Source of the DNA: Lachnospiraceae bacterium oral taxon 500
GTDB lineage: Bacteria; Bacillota; Clostridia; Lachnospirales; Vallitaleaceae
Direction of reading: 5' to 3'
Assembly: GCA_002999035.1 (NCBI GenBank)
Contig: CP027241.1
Coordinates: 1,801,001 to 1,865,000 of the forward strand
Length of the DNA: 64,000 nt
How positions within the stretch are numbered: position 1 is the first letter of the stretch; the number at the start of each line of letters is the position of its first letter. The notes under the pieces are model-generated. The model was not told the origin of the DNA. It was given only the letters and a program-made list of their open reading frames with translations, and made no database searches. Shown here one piece after another: positions 1 through 7,724 of the stretch. Position numbers and translations under genes: made by a program.

Positions 1-2
1 TA

Positions 3-239
3 AAAGAAAGTAAAAAAGATTTTAGTAATGCTATTCTTCATGTATGGGGATATTTCAAAAAAGAGGCAAGCGAAATTGAAAAACAAGGATTATTTAATAT
101 ATTAGAAGAATATATGGCAGGGAAGAATAATCAGAAATCTGTGATTGAATATATCAATACCTTACTAAAGAAATATCCAAATAAATATTTACAAGAATCT
201 ACTTTATTAACAGGAGAACAAGATGAGACTCTGGCATGA
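3..239 (+). CDS. YbgA / DUF1722 domain protein, C-terminal part (5' end off window)
   Basis: The reading frame is open from the window edge to the TGA at 237-239, giving about 78 residues. It contains HVWGYFKKEASEIEK followed by a stretch ending in KYPNKYLQES, the pattern I know from the C-terminal half of YbgA/DUF1722 proteins. These often follow a DUF523 (TudS-like) domain, which would lie outside the window. The function of DUF1722 is not settled; the E. coli member sits next to photolyase. The next gene starts 17 bases before this one ends and encodes a pyrimidine-dimer glycosylase-like protein, so the two are probably one transcription unit with a nucleobase or DNA-damage theme. The frame is AT-rich compared with the rest of the window. 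Confidence 0.6.
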   Translation, partial: KESKKDFSNAILHVWGYFKKEASEIEKQGLFNILEEYMAGKNNQKSVIEYINTLLKKYPNKYLQESTLLTGEQDETLA

Positions 240-591
240 ACAAATGATTCATCTATTGCCTAAAAATCAGCTTCTTGGACAACATAGAGAATGCTGTGCG
301 CTTAGGGGAAATGGGTGGAATAAGAAACATAAAACAGTAGATTATGTATTTTTATATTCTCCATATCACTTATTTATGTATCATTCATTAGTTATGGATG
401 AAATGGAAAAAAGAGGATATAAGGTTTCTGAAGAATGGAGAGATAAGAATTATAGAGGAAAGAAAGCAGAAAATTACTATAATCTTGAAGAAAAAAAGAT
501 AGATAGCCCAATTTACAAAGAACATAATACGGAATATCTATTTGAGTGTATAGAAAACTTACGAAAAAAAGGGATACAATTGGAACTATAA
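223..591 (+). CDS. Pyrimidine dimer DNA glycosylase-like protein (TIGR02328/Pyr_excise type)
   Basis: A 122-residue protein beginning MRLWHEQMIHLLPKNQLLGQ and then HRECCALRGNGW, a very recognisable start for the small family related to T4 endonuclease V (Pyr_excise, TIGR02328). In T4 endonuclease V the N-terminal amine attacks the sugar of a pyrimidine dimer, and the R/E-rich N-terminus fits such an arrangement; activity in this bacterial branch is not proven. It overlaps the preceding DUF1722 gene by 17 bases and has an AGGAGAAC ribosome site at 210-217. The middle (VDYVFLYSPYHLFMYHSLVMDEMEKRGY) is typical of the family. Codon use is AT-rich like the upstream partial gene and unlike the crt genes that follow, so both may be a transferred pair. 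Confidence 0.7.
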   Translation: MRLWHEQMIHLLPKNQLLGQHRECCALRGNGWNKKHKTVDYVFLYSPYHLFMYHSLVMDEMEKRGYKVSEEWRDKNYRGKKAENYYNLEEKKIDSPIYKEHNTEYLFECIENLRKKGIQLEL

Positions 592-702
592 AAGTTTTGA
601 TTGATTTTACTACTACAACTCATTGTCCCACAAGGGAGGCACGAGCCAATGATTTTTGTAGTGATTTTTTGAGCTGACAAAAAACGCTATTGAAGGAGGA
701 TT

Positions 703-2211
703 ATGAAAAAAGTATTGGTTATAGGTGCTGGAATTGGTGGACTTTCTGCTGCAATTCGTCTCCAAAATGCCGGATATGAAGTAGAGATTTATGAGAAAAA
801 TGCTGTTCCCGGCGGAAAGATGCATCGATTGGAATTTGATGGTCATTCTTTTGATGTCGGGCCGACCTTGGTGATGATGCCGTCAGTTTATCGAGAAATT
901 TTTGAAATCGCGGGGCGCAATCCGGACGACTACATTCCTATGGTCAAATTGGCTCCGATGTATGATGTATATTTTAATTCGTCGACTTTAAGATCCTATT
1001 CTATTTCGAATGATTTGGAAGAACTGCATAAAACTTTTGAAAGCAAGGGCTTTGAAAATTCGATGGGATTGTATGATTATCTCAGCTCGATTTACAAGCG
1101 CTATCAGGTTGCGTTGGAGCATTTTATTACCAAGCCTTTTAGGCATAAACGTGATTTTTACAACCCGAAGGTTCTTTGGAATGCCTTGAAATTAAAAACT
1201 TTTGACAGTGCGGATCAAATGATGGCAAAGTTCATACCGGACAAAGACTTCCAACAGATGCTCAGCTTTCAAACTTTATATATTGGGGTTTCTCCGAAAA
1301 AAGGACCTTCTTTATACAATATCATTCCCATGATTGAGTTGCTTTACGGAGTTTGGTTTATAAAAGGCGGAATGTTTACGATGGCTGGTCAGATGGCGAA
1401 ACTGTTTGAAGAACTTGGCGGGGTGATTCATTACGAGATGCCTGTGGAAGAAATTATTACGAAAAATAATAAGGTGAGAGGTATTTCGGTTTTGGGCAAA
1501 GAAATTCCGGCAGATTTGGTGGTTTGTAATGCCGATTTTCCATACGCGATGAAAAATCTGATCCGGGATGATTCCGCCAAAGGAAAATATGATTCCGCCA
1601 AGATCGATTCTATGGATTATTCCTGTTCCTGCCTTGTCTTTTATTGGGGAGTGGAAGGAGTTTATCCGGATCTTGCTGCCCATACCTTTGTCGTCGCAGA
1701 TGATTTGGATTCAAATTTGAAAAGTATTTTTGACGGAAGTAAAATCAAAGAACCATCCGTATATCTTCATATTCCTTCCAATGTCGATTCAACAATGGCA
1801 CCTGAGGGTAAATCTTCTTTTTATCTTCTGATTCCGGTCTCGGATGTGGAGGCATCGCAGTACGAATGGGATGATGCGACAGTCGGTTATTATAGAGAGC
1901 ATGCCATTTCTGCATTGGAGAAGTTGCCTTCTTTGAAAAACTTGAGAGAGAAAATCTCTTCCGAGCGCTATTTTACGCCTCGCGATTTTATGAACTCTTT
2001 CAATGCCTATCGAGGTGCGACTTTTGGATTGCAGCCTACTTTAACTCAAAGCAATCATCTGAGACCACAGGCAAAATGTCTTTCCTGCGAAGGGTTATAT
2101 TTTGCCGGCAGCAGCATGCATCCGGGAGCCGGAGTGCCTATTGTGATGCAGAGCGGCAAAATATGCGCCGAGGAACTTCGCCTTGATGTGGAAGGAGCGA
2201 ATTTCTCATGA
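703..2211 (+). CDS. crtN: Phytoene/diapophytoene desaturase family FAD oxidoreductase
   Basis: A 502-residue protein with an N-terminal dinucleotide-binding fold, VIGAGIGGLSAAIRL, then E33-type FAD contact (VEIYEKN) and the GGKMHRLEFDG segment typical of CrtI/CrtN enzymes. The C-terminus has YFAGSSMHPGAGVPIVMQSG, the second FAD motif of the family. These enzymes insert double bonds into C30 or C40 polyenes at the membrane using FAD. The start is supported by AAGGAGGA at 693-700. The stop overlaps the ATG of the synthase gene by four bases, and the kinase-fusion gene follows, so this is the first gene of a three-gene isoprenoid operon. Sequence alone cannot tell C30 (crtN) from C40 (crtI) substrate; the symbol is a best guess. 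Confidence 0.85.
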   Translation: MKKVLVIGAGIGGLSAAIRLQNAGYEVEIYEKNAVPGGKMHRLEFDGHSFDVGPTLVMMPSVYREIFEIAGRNPDDYIPMVKLAPMYDVYFNSSTLRSYSISNDLEELHKTFESKGFENSMGLYDYLSSIYKRYQVALEHFITKPFRHKRDFYNPKVLWNALKLKTFDSADQMMAKFIPDKDFQQMLSFQTLYIGVSPKKGPSLYNIIPMIELLYGVWFIKGGMFTMAGQMAKLFEELGGVIHYEMPVEEIITKNNKVRGISVLGKEIPADLVVCNADFPYAMKNLIRDDSAKGKYDSAKIDSMDYSCSCLVFYWGVEGVYPDLAAHTFVVADDLDSNLKSIFDGSKIKEPSVYLHIPSNVDSTMAPEGKSSFYLLIPVSDVEASQYEWDDATVGYYREHAISALEKLPSLKNLREKISSERYFTPRDFMNSFNAYRGATFGLQPTLTQSNHLRPQAKCLSCEGLYFAGSSMHPGAGVPIVMQSGKICAEELRLDVEGANFS

Positions 2212-3224
2212 ACTTACAGCCATCATACCAAGTCGCCGAAGAGATTATGCAAAAAAACGCATCAAGTTTCCATGCGGCATTGGAGAAAATTGAGCGAACC
2301 AAGTTTTTAGATATAACGGCGGTCTATGCATTTTGTCGATATGCGGATGATTTGGCAGATATAGAATCGCAGAGCAAGGAGACGCGGCTTCAACTCTTAA
2401 ACCTTTTGGAAGAAGATGTGAAATCTTTGTATAACGGCAGTAGTCAGAGAGAAAATTATAAAAAATATGCCTGGTGGCCTGCTTTTGAAAATGCCGTTCG
2501 AATTCGGCAAATTCCACTTGAAGCATTGCTTGAGCAAATTGACGGACAAAAAAGCGATATTGATTTTAAAATCATAGAGGACAAAGATGATTTAATCCTA
2601 TACTGCAAAAAAGTAGCCGGTACGGTAGGGCTGATGTTAGCACCGATGCTGCGAGGTGAGAACGCGGATGAGCGCTATGGATCGATGTGTGAAGAATTGG
2701 GAATTGCGATGCAGATTACAAATATTCTCAGAGATATCGGAGAGGATTTGAGAAACAGAAACAGAATCTATATTCCGCAAACTTTTATGAAAAAATATAG
2801 CGTTACAAGAAAAGAATTGGAAAATCTTTCGGCTTTACCCACCGTTTGGCAAAGATGGCATTCATTTTTTTAACCGAATTTTAAGGTGGCGGATAAAGTG
2901 GTTCATCTATGGGAGGAGATGGCTCTGCTCGCGGAGTATTACTATGATAAATTTTATAAGCATTTATATATGTTCAGTTCGGATGCGCTCTTTCCGGTGA
3001 CGGCTGCGGCTGTATTTTATCAGACGATTTTGGAAGAAGTCAGAAAAAATAATTACAATTGTTTTACCAAAAGATGCTACACCAACGCCAAGTGCAAGAG
3101 TGATTTGCTGAAAATGGTGGCGAGCAGAGTTGAGCAAGTTAAGAGGAAGAACTTCAATTGTAACGAAGGACATGAGGAAAAAGGAAAGGTGAACGAACGA
3201 GTTCAGGATAAGGAGAATCTATGA
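2208..3224 (+). pseudogene. crtM: Phytoene/squalene synthase (CrtM/CrtB family) with an internal in-frame stop
   Basis: The first 221 codons hold a trans-prenyl synthase: FCRYADDLADIES is the first Asp-rich motif and QITNILRDIGEDLRNRNRIY the second, where two prenyl diphosphates are condensed with Mg2+. A TAA at 2871-2873 ends this frame. The same frame resumes at once and gives VVHLWEEMALLAEYYYDKFYKHL and a conserved-looking C-terminal helix region, ending at 3224 and overlapping the next ATG by four bases. The 2840-2885 stretch (WQRWHSFF, stop, PNFK) looks foreign and about 15 residues too long; it contains a T7 run, so a pair of compensating indels is as likely as a nonsense change. The last about 35 residues are Lys/Glu-rich and unlike the family. 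If the stop is real, the helical C-terminus is lost or made separately from GTG 2886. Confidence 0.75.
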
Positions 3225-4672
3225 ATATTTTGTTGATAGGACTATCTTTTATATATATTTTTGCTATAATTGGTTTTTCAACATTGTTTTTTAAGAAGAA
3301 TCAAGGCGAGCTGAGCCGTAAATTTATTCATATTATGCTGGGGAATTGGGTTTTTGCTTCCGCTTTTTTTACCGATGTCAAAGCGGCAATCTTCGTCCCG
3401 GCACTGTTTGTCATTATCAATGCATTGAGCCGAAAATACAATTTGATTTCTTCAATGGAAAGACAGGATGACAGTTGGGGAACGGTATATTATTCCATCA
3501 GTCTTTGCGTGACGATCGTGGTTCGCTTTGCTACCGGATGGGATATGTTTCCGATAATCGGAGTCCTGATCATGGCTTATGGTGATGGTTTGGCGGCACT
3601 GGTTGGAGCAAAATTCGGAAAGAAAAAGCCCTATTATTTTGCGCCGGATAAAACTTTGGCAGGCAGTGTGACAGTCTTTGTTGTAGCGACGGTGGTCACC
3701 GCCATCACTCTACTGACGGTCGGAGAGGCTGAACATATCTTGCGACTCGGCATAGGCATGATTATTTTAATCGCTGTATGCAACGGATTTTTGTCTGCAT
3801 TTATCGAAGCAGCGGGAATCAAAGGCGCGGATAATTTGACACTGCCAATCGGTTCGGCGCTCTTTGCCACCTTGTCATTTTACTATGGCGATATTTTCTT
3901 TTTCATCTACTTCATATTCTCAATTGGCGTTCTTTTGGTGAGTTTCAAGTTCCGATTGCTGACATCAGATGGTGCTGTGGCTGCTATTTTGACGGCGATA
4001 ACCCTTTATCTTCTGGGTGGCGTTTGGATTGCTTTGAGTCTGTATGCTTTTTATTTTCTGGGAAGCGGTGTCAGCAAGATTAAGAATGAACGAAAGCTGG
4101 AAGCAGATCGATTTCAAGAATCTGGTGGTGCCAGGACATGGCGGCAGGTGGTATCCAATTCTTTGCCGGCTTGTATATTGGTATTTTGTAAATATTTTTC
4201 GCCGAATAATATGGTGTTTTCTTTACTGAGTTTTGTGGTTTTTGCAGCAGCAACCGCGGATACTTTTTCGTCAGAGATTGGTGTACTCGGGAAAGGAAGG
4301 GTTTTTAGCATTATCACAGGAAAAAATGTTCAGCGAGGTGTTTCGGGTGGAATAAGTTGGCTGGGATTGTGGGCAGGATTGACAGGAGGATTTTTATCAG
4401 CTTGGCTTGCTTTTCCGCAGTTTGGATATCAGGGCATGGCATTCGTAACACTTATGGCTTTTGCAGGAACTTTGATTGACAGCGTTTTGGGAGCGTTGTT
4501 CCAACGAAAATATTTAACAGCGGAAGGTGTTTTTAGCGATAAAAAAATCTATGCGGGGCAAAATCCTGTTCAGGGTTTCTCATGGATGTCCAACAATGCC
4601 GTGAATCTATTCACTCTGTTTATTATCGTTATCGTAGGGCATTTCGTAAATTTGATTTGGAAAATTGCTTAA
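3221..4672 (+). CDS. Fusion of phytol/dolichol kinase-like domain and DUF92 (VTE6-like) domain, membrane protein
   Basis: A 483-residue polytopic protein in two parts. Residues about 1-215 resemble the CTP-dependent phytol/dolichol kinase and CDP-diglyceride synthase superfamily: YGDGLAALVGAKFGKK followed by KTLAGS, and an early RKFIHI helix. Residues about 235-483 are DUF92: TSDGAVAAILT, ATADTFSSEIGVLGKG, GVSGGISWLG and GTLIDSVLGA. In plants VTE5 phosphorylates phytol and VTE6 (a DUF92 protein) makes the diphosphate, so the fusion would turn a prenyl alcohol into a prenyl diphosphate in one polypeptide. The gene overlaps the prenyl synthase gene by four bases, which suggests it feeds that enzyme by salvage. 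Domain calls rest on motif memory; the substrate is inferred. Confidence 0.75.
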   Translation: MNILLIGLSFIYIFAIIGFSTLFFKKNQGELSRKFIHIMLGNWVFASAFFTDVKAAIFVPALFVIINALSRKYNLISSMERQDDSWGTVYYSISLCVTIVVRFATGWDMFPIIGVLIMAYGDGLAALVGAKFGKKKPYYFAPDKTLAGSVTVFVVATVVTAITLLTVGEAEHILRLGIGMIILIAVCNGFLSAFIEAAGIKGADNLTLPIGSALFATLSFYYGDIFFFIYFIFSIGVLLVSFKFRLLTSDGAVAAILTAITLYLLGGVWIALSLYAFYFLGSGVSKIKNERKLEADRFQESGGARTWRQVVSNSLPACILVFCKYFSPNNMVFSLLSFVVFAAATADTFSSEIGVLGKGRVFSIITGKNVQRGVSGGISWLGLWAGLTGGFLSAWLAFPQFGYQGMAFVTLMAFAGTLIDSVLGALFQRKYLTAEGVFSDKKIYAGQNPVQGFSWMSNNAVNLFTLFIIVIVGHFVNLIWKIA

Positions 4673-5036
4673 AAAATATATTGCTTTACAGGATTGGAGA
4701 TAAGCAATGTTGTTTAACGAGGGAAGCAGAAGCCGCAAATGTTTTCCGCGTCATACGGCGTTTGGAGGCACCTCATAGATTTCCTTCCGAAAAGCAAGGA
4801 ATAAAAAAGTATTTTCCCCGGAGAGAGAACTCTCTTGCTTTTGGGGATAGCATAGAAAAGTGCTTGCAGAGCATCTTGGAGAAATCCGGGGTGCTTTTCT
4901 TTTTTGGAATCGATGTGGCGGAGACATATTTATGGAAGTACCGGATGCTGCAGCGGTCAGCAACGTTCCACCCAAAGCCGCACCGGCAGGGTGAAGAACT
5001 TTTGTACGCCGTTATATACAAAAAATAAAATGCTAT
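4673..5036 (+). other. Intergenic stretch with hairpins and probable crt terminator
   Basis: No gene is supported here. A 9-bp inverted repeat AAAAGCAAG / CTTGCTTTT encloses a small GAGAG-AA-CTCTC hairpin at about 4792-4843. Further on, GAAAAGTGC near 4855 can pair with GTGCTTTTC near 4890, followed by six T residues, a plausible terminator for the crt operon. An open frame spans 4582-5028 but it overlaps the end of the kinase fusion in another frame, has no ribosome site and no recognisable content. Confidence 0.4.
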
Positions 5037-5066
5037 TGACAATCATTCTCAAAAGTGATATCTTTT
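5037..5066 (+). promoter_or_regulatory. Promoter with Fur-like box for tetR-ABC operon
   Basis: TTGACA at 5036-5041 and TATCTT at 5059-5064 are 17 bases apart. Overlapping the -35 element is TGACAATCATTCTCA (5037-5051), which matches the 7-1-7 Fur consensus TGATAATNATTATCA at 12 of 14 defined positions. A bound Fur protein would block RNA polymerase, so the operon is probably induced by iron shortage. Confidence 0.6.
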
Positions 5067-5067
5067 A

Positions 5068-5082
5068 GTAAACATTGTTTAC
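5068..5082 (+). promoter_or_regulatory. Perfect 15-bp palindrome, probable TetR operator
   Basis: GTAAACATTGTTTAC is a perfect 7-1-7 inverted repeat lying just downstream of the -10 element and upstream of the TetR gene. Position and symmetry fit an autoregulatory operator for the TetR protein encoded next. Confidence 0.6.
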
Positions 5083-5222
5083 CAATCAAGCTTTTTTGAT
5101 GGCAGACTTTATATTTTTAGCCGTATACGCTCAGCCCTGTCAAAACGCTGCGTACAGTCAGCTTAAAAATATGATTTTTTGGCATGAGCAAGCCAAGCTA
5201 CCAAAAGAAAGAAGGGATAACT

Positions 5223-5846
5223 TTGCCTAAGGATAAAACGGATTCTCATCGGCTGATTCTGGAGAATGCGAAGCAGGAGTTTTTGCAGTGCGGCTTTGAA
5301 AAAGCATCAATCCGCTCCATCGCGAAAAAATCGGGGTTAACCGGCGGAGCGCTGTACAAGCATTTCGGCAGTAAGGAAGAAATCTTCAATGCGCTGGTTG
5401 AACCGGCTTATCGCAAGCTTTTGCGGCTGTTTGACCGGCACACAGATGCGGTGATGAATGATATGAAAGAAAATCCGGAAGAGATGTTTGCAGATTCTCT
5501 GCGGGGAACAAGAGAAGCGCTGGCGCTGATTTATGAAAACTTTGATGCGTTTCGGCTGATGTTTAACTGTGCCGGCGGAACAAGATTTGAACACATCAGA
5601 GAAACGATTGTTGATATTGAAGCGGCATCGGCCAGGCAGTTCCTTAAAACGGCGGAGAAGCACGGACTGAATCCGGCAAAGTTGTCAGATCAGGAGATTC
5701 ATATCTTTTCAACCATGTCATTAACACCGATGTTTGAGATGATAACGCATGGTTATCCGTATAAAGAAGCGGTCAAGATAGCAGAACGGATGGCCGAGGC
5801 GCAGAATTATGCCTGGGAAAAAATAATAGATTTAAAACTGAAATGA
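5223..5846 (+). CDS. TetR/AcrR family transcriptional regulator
   Basis: A protein of 207 residues with an N-terminal TetR helix-turn-helix: ILENAKQEFLQCGFEKASIRSIAKKSGLTGGALYKHFGSKEEIF. The C-terminal ligand domain is not diagnostic. I place the start at TTG 5223 because AAGAAGGG lies seven bases upstream; an in-frame ATG at 5184 would add 13 residues but has no ribosome site. It is the first gene of a unit with two half ABC exporters, a common layout in which the regulator controls an efflux or siderophore-type exporter. The palindrome at 5068-5082 and the Fur-like box at 5037-5051 suggest double control by a ligand and by iron. Confidence 0.85.
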   Translation: MPKDKTDSHRLILENAKQEFLQCGFEKASIRSIAKKSGLTGGALYKHFGSKEEIFNALVEPAYRKLLRLFDRHTDAVMNDMKENPEEMFADSLRGTREALALIYENFDAFRLMFNCAGGTRFEHIRETIVDIEAASARQFLKTAEKHGLNPAKLSDQEIHIFSTMSLTPMFEMITHGYPYKEAVKIAERMAEAQNYAWEKIIDLKLK

Positions 5847-5854
5847 TACTTTTG

Positions 5855-5878
5855 AAATCGAGCTTCGGCTCGGTTTCT
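5855..5878 (+). terminator. UUCG-capped hairpin between tetR and exporter gene
   Basis: GAAATCGAGC and GCTCGGTTTC form a 10-bp stem (one G-U pair) capped by TTCG, nine bases after the tetR stop. There is only a weak T tract after it, so it is more likely an attenuator or mRNA-stability hairpin than a full terminator. Confidence 0.45.
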
Positions 5879-5941
5879 TGCATTTTAGGAACAGTAAACA
5901 ATTTTGCAAAACGATTACTTATGATACAAGAGCATAGGAAA

Positions 5942-5973
5942 GCTTCAGCCGGAGCCATTGCATCATGGGTACC
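5942..5973 (+). promoter_or_regulatory. Leader motif copy 1 (shared with 19628 and 51814)
   Basis: GCTTCAGCCGGAGCCATTG followed by CATCATGGGTACC resembles the leader motif upstream of the CdaR-type gene and hpf (core AGCCGAAGC, ATT, then ATCATGGGT.CC). It ends 34 bases before the GTG start of the exporter. This is the most diverged of the three copies. Confidence 0.35.
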
Positions 5974-6007
5974 AAATATTTTTGACATTATAAGGAGAAA
6001 AACGAAA

Positions 6008-7723
6008 GTGAAGGTTTTAAAAAATCATACCGGTCAAATTGTATTTTCGGTTTTGACGGCAATCATCGGAGTAGCCTGCGGCGTGCTGCCGTATTACGGG
6101 TTGGCGGATATTGTGGTGAAAATCATCGGTGAGGAGAAAGTGTTTGCGGGTTATCAAAGCGATTTGCTTCTGATTTTTGGCGGATTCATTTTAAATGTTG
6201 TTTTTCATGAAATATCGACGCTGACCTCCCACAATTTGGCGTTTCGTATTATTGAAAGCCAAAGAAAAGAACTGACCGGAAAACTGAGCCGGCTGTCGAT
6301 GGGAGAGATAGAGAAAAAAAGCAGCGGCCAATGGGTGCAGTTTATGGTTGAAACCCTGGATAAGCTGGAACAACCGATTGCGCATGTGATTCCGGAAGTG
6401 CTGGCCAATGTCATTATTCCGGTAGTAATTGTAGTTATTATTTTCACGCTGGACTGGCGGATCGGGGTGGCCAATCTTTTGACTTTGCCGCTGGGACTGC
6501 TTTTTTCCATGCTGATGATGTCGGGCTATACGGAAAGGTCAAAACGCTATCAGGAAGCGGCTAAGGCTATGAATACAAGCATTGTTGAATATATTCGGGG
6601 GATTGAGGTGATTAAGGCTTTCAATCAGTCGGCATCTTCCTACGGCAAGTTCAAAGCGGCAGTTAACAATAACCGCGACGCGATGCTGGACTGGTACCTG
6701 CATGTTTGTTTTGCCATGACGGCGGCTATGGAAAGCCTGCCGTCGACCCTTTTCTTTGTCCTGCCGACGGCGCTGTACCTTTATATGACGGGCGGAATCA
6801 CAGTCAGCACGGCGGTGATGGCCATTCTGCTGTCGTATGCTTCCTACCGGCCGTTGATCAAGGCCATGAGTCATGCCGATACGATGGCCAATGTGGGTGT
6901 TATTTTAAATGAAATTAGCCGGGTAATGGAACTGCCGGAGTTAAAACGGGGAGATAAGGCGCTGGATGTTTCGTCTTACGGGGTCAGGTTTGACCATGTG
7001 GGCTTTAGTTATGACGGTGATCAGCCGGTATTTGACAATCTCTCCTTTACAGCCGGGGAAAAGAAGCTGACGGCGATTGTCGGCTATTCGGGCAGTGGAA
7101 AGTCAACGATTGCCAAGCTTCTGGCCGGGTTTTGGAATGTCAGCGCCGGTCATATTTATATCGGCGAGGCAGATTTATCAGCCATGCCGCTCAGTCAAAA
7201 CATGGATTTGGTGACTTATGTTTCGCAGGAAAACTTTTTATTTCGGAAAAGCATTCTGGAAAATATGAGATTGGCTAAGTCGGATGCGAGCCTGGCGGAG
7301 GTAAAAGCAGCCTGTCAAAAAGCCAGCTGCCATGATTTTATTATGAGCCTGCCAAGGGGCTATGATACGGTGGTGGGCGATGCCGGCGATACTCTTTCCG
7401 GTGGGGAAAGGCAGCGGATTACGATTGCCAGAGCCCTGTTAAAGGACAGTCCGATTGTGCTTTTGGACGAAGCGACGGCCTATTCCGACCCGGATAACGA
7501 GGCGGAAATCCAAAAGTCAATCAATGAGCTGATTCGGAGCAAAACGGTCATCATGATTGCGCATCGACTTTCGACCATCACTCACGCCGATAATATTTTG
7601 GTAATGGACAGGGGCAGGATTGAAAATCAGGGCACACATCCGGAGCTTTTGGCTAAAAGTCCGGTTTACAGAGAACTTTGGGAGGCTCATATCGGAACGG
7701 AAAAGCCGGAGGAGGGCAGATAA
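6008..7723 (+). CDS. ABC exporter half-transporter (fused membrane and ATPase domains), first of a pair
   Basis: About 571 residues from GTG 6008, which follows AAGGAG at 5992-5997; an upstream ATG in the same frame (5843) overlaps tetR and adds unlikely sequence. The first about 320 residues form the six-helix ABC type-I exporter domain. The nucleotide-binding domain has GYSGSGKST (Walker A), LSGGERQR (signature) and IVLLDEAT (Walker B), with a canonical glutamate. The partner gene begins two bases after the stop, so they should form a heterodimer in the cytoplasmic membrane. Paired exporters with a TetR gene and iron-type control resemble the IrtAB/YbtPQ siderophore importer-like branch, but drug or peptide export is equally possible. 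Confidence 0.88.
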   Translation: MKVLKNHTGQIVFSVLTAIIGVACGVLPYYGLADIVVKIIGEEKVFAGYQSDLLLIFGGFILNVVFHEISTLTSHNLAFRIIESQRKELTGKLSRLSMGEIEKKSSGQWVQFMVETLDKLEQPIAHVIPEVLANVIIPVVIVVIIFTLDWRIGVANLLTLPLGLLFSMLMMSGYTERSKRYQEAAKAMNTSIVEYIRGIEVIKAFNQSASSYGKFKAAVNNNRDAMLDWYLHVCFAMTAAMESLPSTLFFVLPTALYLYMTGGITVSTAVMAILLSYASYRPLIKAMSHADTMANVGVILNEISRVMELPELKRGDKALDVSSYGVRFDHVGFSYDGDQPVFDNLSFTAGEKKLTAIVGYSGSGKSTIAKLLAGFWNVSAGHIYIGEADLSAMPLSQNMDLVTYVSQENFLFRKSILENMRLAKSDASLAEVKAACQKASCHDFIMSLPRGYDTVVGDAGDTLSGGERQRITIARALLKDSPIVLLDEATAYSDPDNEAEIQKSINELIRSKTVIMIAHRLSTITHADNILVMDRGRIENQGTHPELLAKSPVYRELWEAHIGTEKPEEGR

Positions 7724-7724
7724 G

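Noticed and set aside
4582-5028. 148-codon open frame after the kinase fusion
   Set aside because: It overlaps the end of the real gene in another frame, has no ribosome site and no family resemblance; the region carries hairpins and a probable terminator.
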